Shown: in pieces, positions 33,081 to 45,694 of the stretch | How positions within the stretch are numbered: the stretch's first letter is position 1 | Layout of the letters: each line of letters begins with the position of its first letter | From: Rhizophagus irregularis | Taxonomy: Eukaryota > Glomeromycota > Glomeromycetes > Glomerales > Glomeraceae | Assembly: GCF_026210795.1 (NCBI RefSeq) | Contig: NC_089429.1 | Coordinates: 2,480,001 to 2,544,000 of the forward strand | Direction of reading: 5' to 3' | Length of the DNA: 64,000 nt | Made by a program: the position numbers and the translations under genes | Notes under the pieces: generated by a model | What the model was told of the DNA's origin: nothing | What the model saw: the letters and a program-made list of their open reading frames with translations, nothing else | The model's database searches: none

Positions 33081-33755
33081 GGTATATAGCAAACATGTAT
33101 TGTATGGTTAGCTTTGTATGTATTGTATTATTATAACTTTTTAATGTATGTATGATCTTTTCCCAATTATGTATGTATTGTATGATAAATCTTTTTATTA
33201 CCAAATTTAACTATCATAATGATTGTGTACTGGCTAAAACAATTCAACGTGTATTATTATAATCTTTTTTTCTTTTTATTTAAAAATAAATATTTTTACT
33301 GTGTTTATTAATACTTTTTCATTTAAAAAAATTTAAAAATAAATATTTCTATTGCAGTTTTATTACTATAATCTTCTCTTTTCTTTTCATTTAAAATATT
33401 TCTATTACGTTTATTACTATGTCCAAAGTAAATCCTGTTATTCTTTCAGATATTGAGACTATATTTGATGACGAAACTATATCTGAAAATGAAAATTAAT
33501 TCCTTATGAGTCATCATCTATGAATATTGTAAATATTTGCATTATCTCTAGCATTACATTAAGGAATATTTATTTTATTTATAATAAAAAAAACTTAAAT
33601 TTTTTTTTTTTTGTAAATCCTAATATTATGTATGGCGAAAATAAGTATGCCATACATCATTTTTAATATCCATACATGTATGGACACAATCAAAGCATAC
33701 ATAAGCATACAATACATACAACGTTAAGCATACACTACATGTTTTATAATCACCT
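33081..33755. mobile_element. MULE-like MITE, 0.67 kb, long inverted ends
   Basis: Imperfect terminal inverted repeats of about 50 bp. The left, GGTATATAGCAAACATGTAT..., starts at 33081. The right, read as complement, is GGTGATTATAAAACATGTAG... from 33754. Both continue with GTATGTATTGTATG. The decamer TATAAAAAGG flanks the element at 33071-33080 and 33756-33765. Target duplications of 9-11 bp and GG-starting ends suit Mutator-like elements. Inside, a tiny frame at 33419-33499 encodes MSKVNPVILSDIETIFDDET plus six residues. Confidence 0.68.
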
Positions 33756-33959
33756 TATAAAAAGGTCTATTTTTTATATATCTTTTGTTACATTTATTAC
33801 CTTCTCCTTATAATAATAGTGGAAACAACATAAAGATTTTTAATATGTAGCAAAGAAAAAAATTAATGTAATATAAACACTATTCACATTCACAGTTTCA
33901 TTTTCTCACCCACTTTAAAATAATCCTCAGATTGTCTTAACTGTTAGTACATTATGAAT

Positions 33960-35330
33960 AAAATTTTCAATATATCCAATATAATATCTACAATTATATA
34001 TGCATTATTATGCAATACTCTTCTATTCCATTGTCCCTGCCACTGTTACATATCTTTTTCTCCTTCATTCTTTAATTAGGAATGGCTTCCAGGAATGCTA
34101 TAAGTCCATCCTGAACATCTGAGCATCATGTTGTCCCTGCCACTGCTCTGCATTTGTTACATATTTTTTTTTCCTTCAATTATTTGATTAGGAGTGACTT
34201 CCAGAAATGCTATAAGCCCATCCTGATCATTAATTTTTACTTGTAAATTGAGTGCTACTATCACAATTGTAGATGCTTCAATATCTTGCAACAAATTATC
34301 ATATTCATTTTTTATCTTAATGGTAAGTTTTTGCCAGACAACTTCCATAGTATAAACAAAAAGAAAATTTTTTATGTTTTACATATAAGTTAATCATCAG
34401 GAAGTACAAATCAACAGAGCAAACTTCTCCACATAAGGCTTGCCATGATATTGATACATTAACTTTGCATTTGTCACATATCTTTTTCTTCATAAAATAA
34501 TCCCAAGTAGTTTTAATACATTATAAAATACCCATACTGTGATGAAGAAGATTGGGATCAAGATGTGTTTGACAAACAGAAATTTGTTTTCCAGTATCTG
34601 AAAAAAGCTGCTCACTTGGAACAGAGGTTGCAGGAATAGGGTGATTTTTGAGCAAAATCAGATAATGATGGAAATATTTTTTTTTTTTCAGCCTAACATT
34701 TACATGAGTCTACATTAATAAAATTTTCAATGTATTCACTATAATATCTACAATTATATGTACATCAGTATGACTTTGCAATACCTTATTATTCCATTGT
34801 CACTATCACTGTTACTACTTTGCATTTGTTACATATCTCTTTCTCTTTCAATTCTAAGAGATGTGATGATGAATAAGAGATAGAAAAAAGAATGTATTAA
34901 TTGTAAATTTAAGATTAGGATGATTATGTTTCTAAGAATATTAGTATACATTTGAATAAGATAATGTAAAGAATGTAAAGATATATGATAAATAATAGTG
35001 AATATTAAAAGGTTAATAATAGTGATGTCATTTGTTGAAAGGAATTTTAAAACAGTATCTATAATATTTGGGCATAATTGATAAGACATATTGATAAGTT
35101 AATTATCAGAAAGTACAAATCTACAAAGTAATCTTCTCTACACAGGACTTGCCATGGTATTGATACATTGTCTTTGCCACTGCTTTGCATTTGCCACATA
35201 TCTTCTTCTCCAATTCTTTAAGCTGATCATCAGAAAGTACAAATCAATAGAGCAATCAATCTTCTCCATATGTATATTATATATTACAGGCTTTCTTGCC
35301 ATGGAATTTACTCAGAATAATTTCTCATAA
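33960..35330 (-). pseudogene. Degenerate gene with repeated K-K-I-C-x-K-C-K motifs
   Basis: On the minus strand several diverged copies of one coding segment can be read. 35215-35101 gives KELEKKICGKCKAVAKTMYQ and then YHGKSCVEKI. 34500-34391 gives MKKKICDKCK. 34348-34130 gives a helical segment (IKNEYDNLLQDIEASTIVIV ... DGLIAFLEVTPNQIIEGKK) running into another ICNKCRAVAG-like piece. Frame shifts and stops separate them. The Cys-x2-Cys knuckles suggest a zinc-binding protein duplicated internally and then decayed. I do not recognise the family. The DNA-level duplication is clear (CATTGTCCCTGCCACTG at two places, and AGAAAGTACAAATC at two places with a third copy, AGGAAGTACAAATC, at about 34400). 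Confidence 0.4.
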
Positions 35331-35539
35331 TATTTAAATATGAATGGAATCCTTTAACAATAGTATCACATTCATCATTGTATATTATACTGCTTCTTAT
35401 CATTCTTTTATATTATAATCTTCCTTGTTAAAATGAGTTTTTGATGCTTCAGTATAAATTGAAGCTCTGAACATAATTTGATCTTGAGAAATATTGAATT
35501 TACTGTATTTTGAAGGTTTTTTAACACTAGACCTTGATA

Positions 35540-35776
35540 TTAAGCAATAATTTCTTTTTGAGTAGCCAACAATTCATCTTGTAAACAAATGACTTTCATT
35601 TTTAGAGATTTAATTTGACTATTTAATTTTGTATATTCAGTACAATTAAGATTTAATTTTTGCTTAGAAAAAAAATAGTTATTATCAATATTGAACACAT
35701 TTGTTAATGCTTTAATATAAGAATTTCTTTTGTTCTCTCCTTTCTTTTTCAAATATAGAAAATCCATAAAAGACAA
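35540..35776 (-). CDS. Small coiled-coil-like frame, unknown
   Basis: A 78-residue frame. Its C-terminal half (EYTKLNSQIKSLKMKVICLQ, then DELLATQKEII) has heptad-like Leu/Ile/Val spacing. The N-terminal part is basic. It may be an exon of the degenerate gene just downstream on the same strand, or a separate relic. No family is recognised. Confidence 0.25.
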   Translation of the reverse strand: MSFMDFLYLKKKGENKRNSYIKALTNVFNIDNNYFFSKQKLNLNCTEYTKLNSQIKSLKMKVICLQDELLATQKEIIA

Positions 35777-36657
35777 AAAGCAACCTATGTTGTTATTATT
35801 GGAATTGGTTGAAAATCAGACAGTTTAATTACTTTTCCTTGGCAACATAATATTAAGAAACCAAAAAAAAAGTTCATGTAATTTAACTTCATTTAGATAT
35901 TAAATATATATTTTAAAATATTTTTATATATAACTAATACACATCTTCTTGCATCTTGTGTAATACAATTTTGAATTTTTTAACTCATTTTATATAAAAA
36001 AATTACTCATGTAAATATATTTAGCTTATGCAATGGTAGAGTGTATTAATATTATTAAATATAATTACTCATATGAAGAAAAAAAATACTACTCATACGA
36101 AAAAATTTTACTCAGGTGAAAGTTTATTTATGGTGTTTGATATATATATATAACATAAATAATAAAAGTACCACTCCAAATACTTTTTTTGTTTGTTAAA
36201 ATTAAAAAGAAAAGTCAGAAAATATTTTGAAATTATTATAAGTATGGGTAATAAAATGATTTCATGTCTCAAAATGTACATCAAACAATTCAAACATGTC
36301 ATTGTAGATTTAACCTGCACCTGATTAAAATTGTGTGACGATATCATTGTAATCAACATTTGAACATTAATATAATTTATCTCATTTCTTTTTATTTTCT
36401 TTGCTTACTACAATGTCTTATTCAATGATATTTTCAGGTGAACTATGATGTCATTTAGCAATACCCATTAATATATGGGAAAATCCAATTATAATTAAAT
36501 CACAATTTATTTAAATTATTTAAATGATGATGATTTGAAAAAAAAATTATAAAACAAAATTTAAATCAATTTAGTATTAATAATTATTTATTGTCTTATA
36601 ATAGGAATAAAGCAAGATATCTCAATTACAAATTAACAAATATAATAATATATTTTT
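35777..36657. other. Intergenic AT-rich DNA
   Basis: No gene, inverted repeat or RNA gene recognised. A minus-strand frame at 36108-36359 has no domain. Confidence 0.45.
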
Positions 36658-36965
36658 TTTGCTTTATTAGTGTTATTTTGATGTAATTGAAATCCTGTTA
36701 ATAAATTGTAGTACATTGCATAGATTTAAAAAAAATACATGTATATAAACTTATAATCATTTTTATTTATTAGAATACAGATTATTTCCTATTAAATATT
36801 TAATGAAATTATAGAGTATTGCTTACTAAATTTTACCAGTGGTTGTTACCACTTAATTCCGGCCATTTAAAATGCCAGTTTATAATTTTTGCTAGAGTTA
36901 AAAAATACTGATTGTAAAAATTTTATAAATATGTTAACAAATATTAATTTGATGTTAATTACGAC
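36658..36965. repeat. Dispersed repeat, copy 1 (copy 2 at 50250-50503)
   Basis: The segment beginning GCTTTATTAGTGTTATTTTG and containing ATTCCGGCCATTTAAAATGC and TTGCTAGAGTTAAAAAATAC is shared with 50250-50503 in the same order and orientation over about 300 bp, with small indels. Copy 1 includes an ACCAGTGGTTGTTACCACTT motif (like the MITE at 32524) that copy 2 lacks, while copy 2 has a similar motif about 200 bp further on. Confidence 0.72.
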
Positions 36966-37489
36966 AAACTTTTAAAATTTTTATATATTATGCCTCTTTA
37001 AAGTTTATTTGAAATCTGGAAACTCCGGCTTTCTAACGGATATTTTATAAGCGGAATTTGAAATACATTAAAAAAGATTAACGAAGTAAAAAAAATGATG
37101 AATTTTTTGCCATATGTGGTATGACGGACGTAATATACTGGACACTTAAGTTGTACCTAAACTAAGAAGGGACTCTCGGGGATTGTTTCTAGGCTTCTAG
37201 GGATGCATCAATGTGAACTTTAGCCAATATCCGAGTTTTATGGTGTATTATCGAATGAACATCGATACGTCTCTTTTCATAAATACTAAGATTACCACCG
37301 GCAAATATTTATGTTTGCAGTTTAACATTGAAGTACTGCTGTACGCAATATTTATGATAAATTTATCGTTGCAAAAGCTTCAATTATATTTAGAGAGCTT
37401 AATATTAATTCTTATTTAATAACAATATATACGAATATAGTTAAATAGGCCATCATAATACTTTGTTATTATTATATTTTGATTCTTTG
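36966..37489. other. Intergenic DNA
   Basis: A mildly GC-richer stretch at 37010-37210 but no domain in any frame. The frame at 37213-37419 is not supported by anything recognisable. Confidence 0.4.
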
Positions 37490-39380
37490 ACGATTCATCA
37501 TCATCATCGTTACAGAATTCTTTAATGATCCCTATAAGTAATTGAGACATTTCTAAAAAAGAAACAAAAATGATTAATTAAACGAGATTATAAATATCAA
37601 AATTAATAATTTAACAAAATAACTTTTTACCAGCTCAGAATTTGTTTACAAGATAAAGAAACTTTCGTATAATCCAAATTCAAAAATGTTAATTTTGAAA
37701 GTCCTGTATTAAAAAAATTTTAGATCGTATATATCAGGTCAAATATTGATAATAATAAAGGGTAATAAAGTTTACCTTCAAGTTCTTTTACACCTTTATC
37801 TGTAACACAATTATATCCAACTTTAAGATATTTTAAACTCCTAATATGGGAAAATGCAGAATTACCAATTATTCGTAAAGATTCATTTTTAATCCTTGTT
37901 TTACTTAAACTTAAGATGTGTAAATTTCTTGTAAATCTAGAAATTATAAAATTCTCATTTTTTTTTTAATAATTTAATCGGAAATTCCGATGAACCAACT
38001 TCGTAAATTATCCACTCCGATATCTGATGTTTTCTAAATCTAATAATCAGAAAAAAAAACTAATTAAATATTTAACAAATAAATATAACCGATATATATA
38101 AAGCCAATAGTGTATACTTCCTGAAAAAAAAAATTTATATAATAATATGATGACTTAAATTAAATTAAAAAAATATTTTCATACTTTATAAGGCTATCAA
38201 TTTATTCAATTAATTTAGTTCCAGATAAAGATAATATGTAAAAAAAAAGAAATTAATTTTTTTTTAAATAAACAAATTTGGGAAAAAAAATTCGTTTAGT
38301 AATAAATTAATTATACCTTTTCATAGCTTCAATGTGCAAAATACCGACATCAGTAGCATTGCTTATTAAAGGCAATTCTACCAATAAGTAAAAAAAATAA
38401 TTCATTTTAAATAAGCCAATAAAAAAAGCACATTCTTCTTGCCAGAAAAGTTATGCAATATATCACTTGAAGTTGATGAAATTGAGAGACTTGTACTTTA
38501 AATAATAAATTATGATATCAAAAATAATGAACATTACTAATTAATAATCACAATAACAATAAATATACCTATTGCCATCCATTTCAATCCAATCGACCAA
38601 TTCCTGTAGTTTCGGGTCAAAGTTCAAATCAACAAGATTTATAATATTTTCATTACATCTTGATCACAAAGTTTCGTTCTGGAAATATTCAAAAACTCTA
38701 AACTTTGAAAACTTGAAGGATTAACTGAAACTTGAGTAGAGTGCTGTCAAGATTAAGGGAACGTATGTTCACCTGTTCATCAATGCCAAATCATTAATTA
38801 TTAATTAATCTATGGTCCTGGGAATATACATTAAGAGTTTAAAATAATATTTACGCTGTCTTCCATTAAAACACCATTACAGTACGATAAGTCCATCAAT
38901 CCAACGTTTTTGCGAAGGAGAAATTTGCAAATAATTTTCTCAAACGCCAATAGTCACATTTGTCTTTAATAAATTTAAATTGGTTAAATTCTCAAATCCT
39001 ATAATTTCTTATTTAAAAAAAAATTATTTATATAAATCAAAATTGTATGATTAAAAACCCTTTATTAGTTAATAAAAATTAAATACCTTGTAAAGCTGGG
39101 AGAGCACGATCTTTAACCCTACAAGACGAAACTATAAAAAAACCAACAAATTTTTTAATTTAGATATCAAGGAATGAAATGCATTATATAAAATCGTTAA
39201 ATTGAACCTCGTAATCCATTGATCCTGTATCGGTTAATACTTCACATTCTCTTACAGTAAGCTGACTCTCGTAACTAAAGCACGATTGAGTGTTACCGAT
39301 AACTTCCAATAAAGAGTCAGTTGCTCGCGGATACAATATTCTGTAAATTACTGTGATTATAAACAATTAAATAATTAATT
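37490..39380 (-). pseudogene. Decayed leucine-rich-repeat (RNI/AMN1-like) gene
   Basis: Minus-strand blocks with cysteine-type LRR units can be read in order. From the 5' side they are LLEVIGNTQSC...LTVRECEVLTDTGSMD (39360-39180), SSCRVKDRALPALQG (about 39130-39087), GFENLTNLNLLKTNVT (about 39000-38950), SFQSLEFLNISRTKLCDQDV (38740-38650), VDLNFDPKLQELVDWIEMDG (38635-38570), LPLISNATDVGILHIEAMKR (38381-38322), NLHILSLSKTRIKNESLRII ... LKYLKVGYNCVTDKGVKEL (37940-37772), and a tail MSQLLIGIIKEFCNDDDDES (37552-37495). The LxxLxL...C...TD.G pattern matches F-box/LRR and AMN1-type proteins. Some gaps have splice-like ends, but several frame changes occur within repeats (for example about 38660 and 38930), so I call a pseudogene. 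No F-box was found at the 5' end. Confidence 0.6.
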
Positions 39381-39721
39381 TCAATAATTCGATACCATTC
39401 GCAAATCGTCTAAAAGTAAGGGAATCAAATTTGTTTAAATTTATCAACTCTGCCGATTCTTAGTATATGTTTTATGACATATATGATCACGTGGTGAAGT
39501 CTGTTTGTCCGCTCGCGATACATCAATCGAAATTTTATTCTACATTGATAAAAATAAATATTTATAAAATAAATTGTGATACACTGATAAACAAGATATG
39601 AATAATAAAAAATATTTTTTCGCTCCAGACTCACAACGGTTTCCGTTTTCTAGTTTATAAAATCATTAGTATGATTTTTCGCATATCTATAAAATTACCT
39701 TTAATATAACGTTAGAAACTA

Positions 39722-39807
39722 CAGTAAGACTTCTATATGGTCATACCCATATAGTCATATCTTACGATCTATATAATCACATAGGTGATTATAAAGAAGT
39801 TCTACAG
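39722..39807. mobile_element. 86-bp Tc1/mariner-type MITE with TA duplication
   Basis: The element starts CAGTAAGACTTCTATATGGT and ends, read as complement, CTGTAGAACTTCTTTATAAT. A TA dinucleotide is on both sides (39720-39721 and 39808-39809). CAGT-starting ends followed by ACTTCTATAT and a TA target are characteristic of pogo/Tc1 elements. The interior has further inverted copies of TATATxxTCAC. Confidence 0.68.
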
Positions 39808-40059
39808 TAACTTATTTATTTTATTTGTGTTAAGAGTCAATTAAAGTTTTAAAGAGTAAAGAAAAGGTAGAGTTTACTGAACTTAATATCATTGACAATA
39901 ATTATGTACTTTAATCAGAATAATAAATAGCTATGTACTATTTTACTTTATTTATTATTTTATAATGAACTTTTTTATAATTGATTACAAACTGGTTCTA
40001 CCTATAGAAAGAATAATACTCTATAATAAAACATAATATATCATTTATAATTATTCTAA

Positions 40060-43000
40060 TTATTGTAATCTCTTCTTTATTTCTTGCATTTCTGCTAACA
40101 TATTTTGTGAGGAATTCTTCATTGCTTGTATTTCTTCTAATATATCCTGTAAAGAAATTTCATTTTCAAGTGGAATATTGAGTTTTTCCATTAATTTTTT
40201 TCTCGATTCTGAAATTTTATTGGTATTCCATTCACCCTTATCAATCATTTCTTTAACTTTTTTACGAGTCTCATTAATATTAGCACAATAATATCTTTAA
40301 ATAAATTTGTGTTAATAAATAGGTTAAATTATTTAAAAAGTAAAATAAATAATATATTTTACATACATCATTTCAGGAAACCAGTCATTCCAACGTCTTT
40401 GAAATGGTAATAGGTAAAATAACTCAACTTCAGCCAAAAACTAAATAGATAAAATTATGGCAGTTTTAAGAAAAATTTTATATTAAGTTGTTATTAAATT
40501 AAATAATACCTCTGCTCTTGTTATCAAAAATGAGTCATCGCGATCTTTTGTTGCCTCACTAAATAGTGCGATAAATACATTCAGAATATAAATAGCCATA
40601 AAGAATGCGAACAAAATCATTAATATCATAAGTGTAGGATTTTCTTCATATGTCCAATTAGAAAAGGAACTTGTATCGCCTATATATTTAAACAAGTTTA
40701 AAAGGTTAATAAAGTTAATTAAATTGTTAATAATAGATACTTTCATTATAAATTCATACCTGTGAGTAATAAACACGTTGCAAAAAATGAAGTAGCGAAG
40801 GTTGTAAACATGTTTGTGTTCTCATCGGGTTTTTGTAAAATAAATAAATTGGAATTAACGCTAGTATTATTTACAAATACTTGATAATTAGGGGACAAAT
40901 TCCAAGGATTATTAGGGTCATCATTAACTATACGTTCATCTAAGGGATAATTCATTTTTGGTGATAATATAGTATAAAATGCATATGAAAAACTTATTAA
41001 AATAACCATTATAAAGTTTGTGAAGAAAAACATGACCCGCTTTGCAATTCTAATAACGATTGCATAATATGTTTCATAATATTTAAATACCCTAAAAAAT
41101 GACATAATTTTTAAATTTAAGAACAGGCATGAAAAAGTTATATATGGAAGTATCTGGTCATGATCATTTCCTTGAAGCCACAAAATTGAAGTGCAAATGG
41201 AAAATACGTATACAAATAAATCTAAATAATGATAAATATTTAGTTAGTACTTTCTCGAGTTTCATTCTCTAAAATGATTATAATTTTATACCATATATTT
41301 TCCCAATATCACGAATCCATTTAATAGGATTATAAATAAATTGACGAACTTCAAAACTTAGATAAATAAATCCAAATAAAGTTGAAATTTTCAAAAGTTC
41401 TTTTTGAATACCTACATATTCTTGTTGTGAAATTCTGGCAGCTACATTAAAACATACAAGTAAAATTAAATATCCACTCCAAATAAATATATAATAACGT
41501 TTTCCATATCTATTCCATTTAAAATTGAGTAATGCTTCTCCACTCCATGTTTTATAAATATCACTATTTATTGTTTCAATAAATGGACTGGACTGAGGCC
41601 AAAATAATTCTGAAAACCAATTGTAATCTTTTGGATAGTTTACAAAGTTAATATATGGAGTTGTGAAAATAAATGATGGTATTTTTTCAGTTGCAACATT
41701 ATTAAAATCAAAATTGATAAAACTTATTATTCTATAAAGAATTACTAAAATTAATCCTGAAATAATTGTTATTAAATGTATTGGAATAAATATTAAAAAT
41801 AGAATTAGACGTTGTATTAGGTTCACTAGACAAAATGATTTCCAAAAATATATCAACAATTCATAGAATATTTTAACTTGAAAATCTTTTTGAGGAAATT
41901 GAAAAGAGGAAAGATGTAAACTGTTTACTATATTATAAGAGGGTGAATCTACGATAATTGCTGTTTCCAGTGAGTATCTTAATATATATTCTGGGTAATA
42001 TTTATCCAGTAATGGCAAGTTAGAATTAATGATACTTAAAAATATTATGTTATTAAAATCTTCTTCAAAACGATTTATACATTTTTTGTAAATGTCTTCT
42101 ATTAATTCTAACTTATGTTCGTTAATTGCAAATTTTAATAATACTACACCATATTTTAAGAGTCTTGACTTATTATCTTTTACATCTAAAATCCATTCAA
42201 CATTATATTTAAAACTGTCATGATTTGGTAAAGGCAAAGTAGGTTTTGAAAATATTTGTAATAGTTTTGTATTATCTTTACTGCTTGAATTGAGAATTAT
42301 ATAATAATAATAGCTTAAAGAAATGGATTTATCATTCTCATTAAAATAGAAAATTAAAGGACCGATACTTGTTAATATGATGATGTCATCATTAATTAAC
42401 TTAAATCCAAGTAATGATAAGCCCACTGTTAACTCTACAAACTTTACACCTCTCGTGCAAATTGAAACATTATTTTTAAAAACATGTAGTTCAATTTTAT
42501 AATCCTTACAAGTAATTCTCCATTCAATCGAATTTTGACTCGAATTTAGTTCATATTTACTATTATAATTTGTTATAGCTTCTTGAAATAATTCACGTAC
42601 AGTATCCATATATGAATCAAGTAAAAGAATATGTAAGTGATCATACATCTTACTCATTTCCTCATTGGTCTTAAAGTCATTATCATATTCCTCATTGGTC
42701 ATCATTTTTTCCAAATCAATTTTCCAAACATTTCCATCTATAAATCCAAATACGTGTTTACTTGTAGCTTGAATGATACTTGGATAAGATTCTTTTGGCA
42801 ATAAGTCATTCTGTTTTAAGTGGCATAAACACTTTTTCCAATAATTCTTCATAATGGAATCCGAAAATCCATTGCTTGTTATATTAATGAATAAAGGAAA
42901 TAATAGAGAACATAAAGTAGGATATTTGTCAAGCATACTTAGTTGAATATCTAAAAAAAAAGGATGTTGTTAGTAAAGTTTAATAATATAATACGGCGAT

Positions 43001-43916
43001 GTTAACCTTTAAAAAAACAAATTACCATTATTTAAATTCAAGGAAGCAACTGGAATTTTTAATTCAACTGAATAAATACTAATTTTATCCTTGATTCTCG
43101 TACAAATAAACTTCTTATTGCCAATAATCCGGATATTTTTTCTGATATTTTCGTCGATATTTTCGTCAATCACCAATATTTTTGTACTCTTACAAATATC
43201 AGAATACCATATTGTATTAAGATTCCATTTATAAATAGATTTATTTGAAAATAAATAACATACATTCTGGTATGATATGCTAATCAACCTAAAATCTTCA
43301 AAATATGTAGATATTGGAAGCGTTTCTATGAAACTCCATTCGTTATTTTTAGTTTGCATGGAATAAAATAAAAATTTTTTATATTCATCATTGTATAATA
43401 TAAGAACACCTTTTAAGTTAAAGGTACAATAATCGTAACTTTTACGATTACCCCAATTTAATTTGATTTTTTGATCATTATTCATATCGTATATTTCTAA
43501 TAAAATATGATTAAATAAATCAGTATTAATTGCCGTAGTTATCTTTTAAAATTTTTAAGAATGATAGATAATTATAACTTACTTAAAGTTCTATTTTTAC
43601 TGATATACACAATTTCTTTATTATTAGAAACACACATCGAATGTAAGTCAAAATTATCTTCTTCACTTATGTCATTTAATTTAACCGTTTTTTCTAATTT
43701 AAGTGGGCCCTCATCAATATCTTTAATATTCCAACCGACAATCGAATGGTCTTCATGACTATAGGTAACGAGATAAATTTCATTTGGCGAAACTTCTATC
43801 TTTGTAATAGGTTTACCGCTATGTGGTTTACCTATCTTCGTAACAGGATTGTCGCTATGTGGTTTATCGTTATCAATATTATCGATTTCTAAGGCAATTT
43901 CATCCATTTGACTCAT
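40060..43916 (-). CDS. TRP-like ion channel with beta-propeller-like N-terminus, seven exons (1134 aa)
   Basis: Exons (minus strand) are 43583-43916, 43026-43496, 41292-42950, 40760-41221, 40510-40679, 40367-40440 and 40060-40294. All introns are GT...AG, phases match, and the total is 1135 codons with stop. Residues 1-300 read like diverged WD-type strands (KIEVSPNEIYLVTYSHEDHSIVGWN). The middle, about 300-620, is a helical region with repeated short motifs. The C-terminal third has six hydrophobic spans: IQRLILFLIFIPIHLITIIS onward, YYIFIWSGYLILLVCFNVAA, STLFGFIYLSF, LFVYVFSICTSILWL, the long RVMFFFTNFIMVILISFSYA span, then a pore-like FTTFATSFFATCLLLTGDTS, and finally LMILMILFAFFMAIYILNVF. 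A short coiled coil (LQDILEEIQAMKNSSQNMLA) ends the protein. This is the cation-channel fold (Pfam Ion_trans) as in the TRP-like family expanded in Rhizophagus. Ion selectivity cannot be told. Confidence 0.87.
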
Positions 43917-45656
43917 GGAATAATAAGGAATTTTATTTTGTAAAAAAAAGTAGCTAATCTTAATCGAATGATTAACGTTCTTAAAGCAACCACCTGCTAT
44001 AGTTTATTTAATATAAGCTAAAGTGATACAAAGATTTATTGTTGGGGAAAGCAAACTGGGAAATTGTGCGTTATTTGATATGATAATCATTCTGGCGTAA
44101 TAAATTTGGCATATAATGCAATAATTATTATGTCGTACTAAAAAAAAGCGAACTAATTACATTTGAATCTTCCTTTTGTAAATAGTTGGGTCACATTATC
44201 GTTTTGAGATACTATTGAACTACAGGAAATTTATTCGGATGAGGGAAGTTAATCGAGTAATTGATCGTCGATCGGCGTGTTTTGCTTATAATTATCAAGT
44301 GTCAGTGTTAAAAAAATATAATGAAAATAAAACTATAAAAGTAGTTTAGAGGTTATACCACATAACGCCTAATTCTAATTACTATCTAATCAAGCAAGAT
44401 ATGTATGATTATGATAATATAAGACATACACTAAGTTGTGACTCATTTTGACCAAGCTCGGTTATAATATTTTTGGAAAATTATTACTTTTTTTATACTC
44501 TCATTGACTGGCATTTAAAAAAAAAAAAAAATTTAATTACAAATTATTCATGTAGGAGGTTCCTTATTTTAACGGTGATAACGCTATTGACTGAAAATAC
44601 ATAATTAATACGTAATTAAATCCGCAAAGAAATTCCATACACAGTACTGTCTTAAAATCTTCGATTTATTTATTTCAACAAATTATTATTATTTATCAAT
44701 AATAATGATTCTTATATTATAAAAAATAAAAAATAAAAAAAATATTTTTTTTGTCAAAGTAAATCCGTTGCTCTTTTTTTTTAAAAAAAATTATCTGTTA
44801 CCAGAATAAAACTCAGAAATTATTTCTGTTCCTTCTTTTTTTACTTTTAATGTATTTTCTTGTATTTTAAAAATGGTAAAAATATAACATGTGAGTTATG
44901 ATCGATAAGCATATGAACTATGGGATATCGCTCAATAATAATATTTGTTTGTTTAACAAAAAAAAAAATAGTAATAATACAAAAAAATGCAATATGCCAA
45001 TATGCGATATAAAGTACGCCGACCATTTAACAATGCATAACATTTTGATTGATTTTCAAAAAAGGGAATTCTAATGGTGACTGCACATCGAAGATCATAT
45101 TTTTGTAGAGTAAATACTTACTACCTTTTATTCGGAGTTAGACATAAAATTTTACCTTAAAATAATAAATATGTAAAAAAACAAACATGGTTAGATATTA
45201 AACGTACTAAAATTTTGAGAATTTAATTTTAAAAGATTGTTTACATCTTTTTGATTTAAACTTACAGTATTTGTAAATTTATATAATGACATTGTTTGTT
45301 TCAGTCAAAAAAAAAAAAAGTTTTCCGAAGGCTGCGATGACAAATAAGCTAGAATAGTGATCTAGATAAAAATATTACTAGACAGGAGAAATCTAGACCG
45401 GTCTACACTATTCGTCACCTATTATTCATCACTATCCTTGTGAAAGAAAATTTAACCAATAGAAATCAATCACGTGAACACATTTATCGCTTTCTTAAAT
45501 ATATACAAATTTGTTCAAAAAATTAAGAACAAAGACAATTCTTCTGAGAGCTGCGCCACACCTTGACTATGCCGGATAATTTTCATAATAACAATGAAAT
45601 ATCACAAAGGGGATAGACACTTCAAAGCATAGAAGACCAAACGCCGAAAAATCGTG

Positions 45657-45658
<2 letters not shown>
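43917..45658. other. Intergenic DNA upstream of the channel gene
   Basis: No gene recognised. It holds the 5' flank of the channel gene, one GATCGGC at 44270, one CACGTG at 45471, and some homopolymer runs. The right end is the target-site side of the LINE insertion (AAAAATCGTGAAT at 45647-45659). Confidence 0.45.
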
Positions 45659-45694
<36 letters not shown>

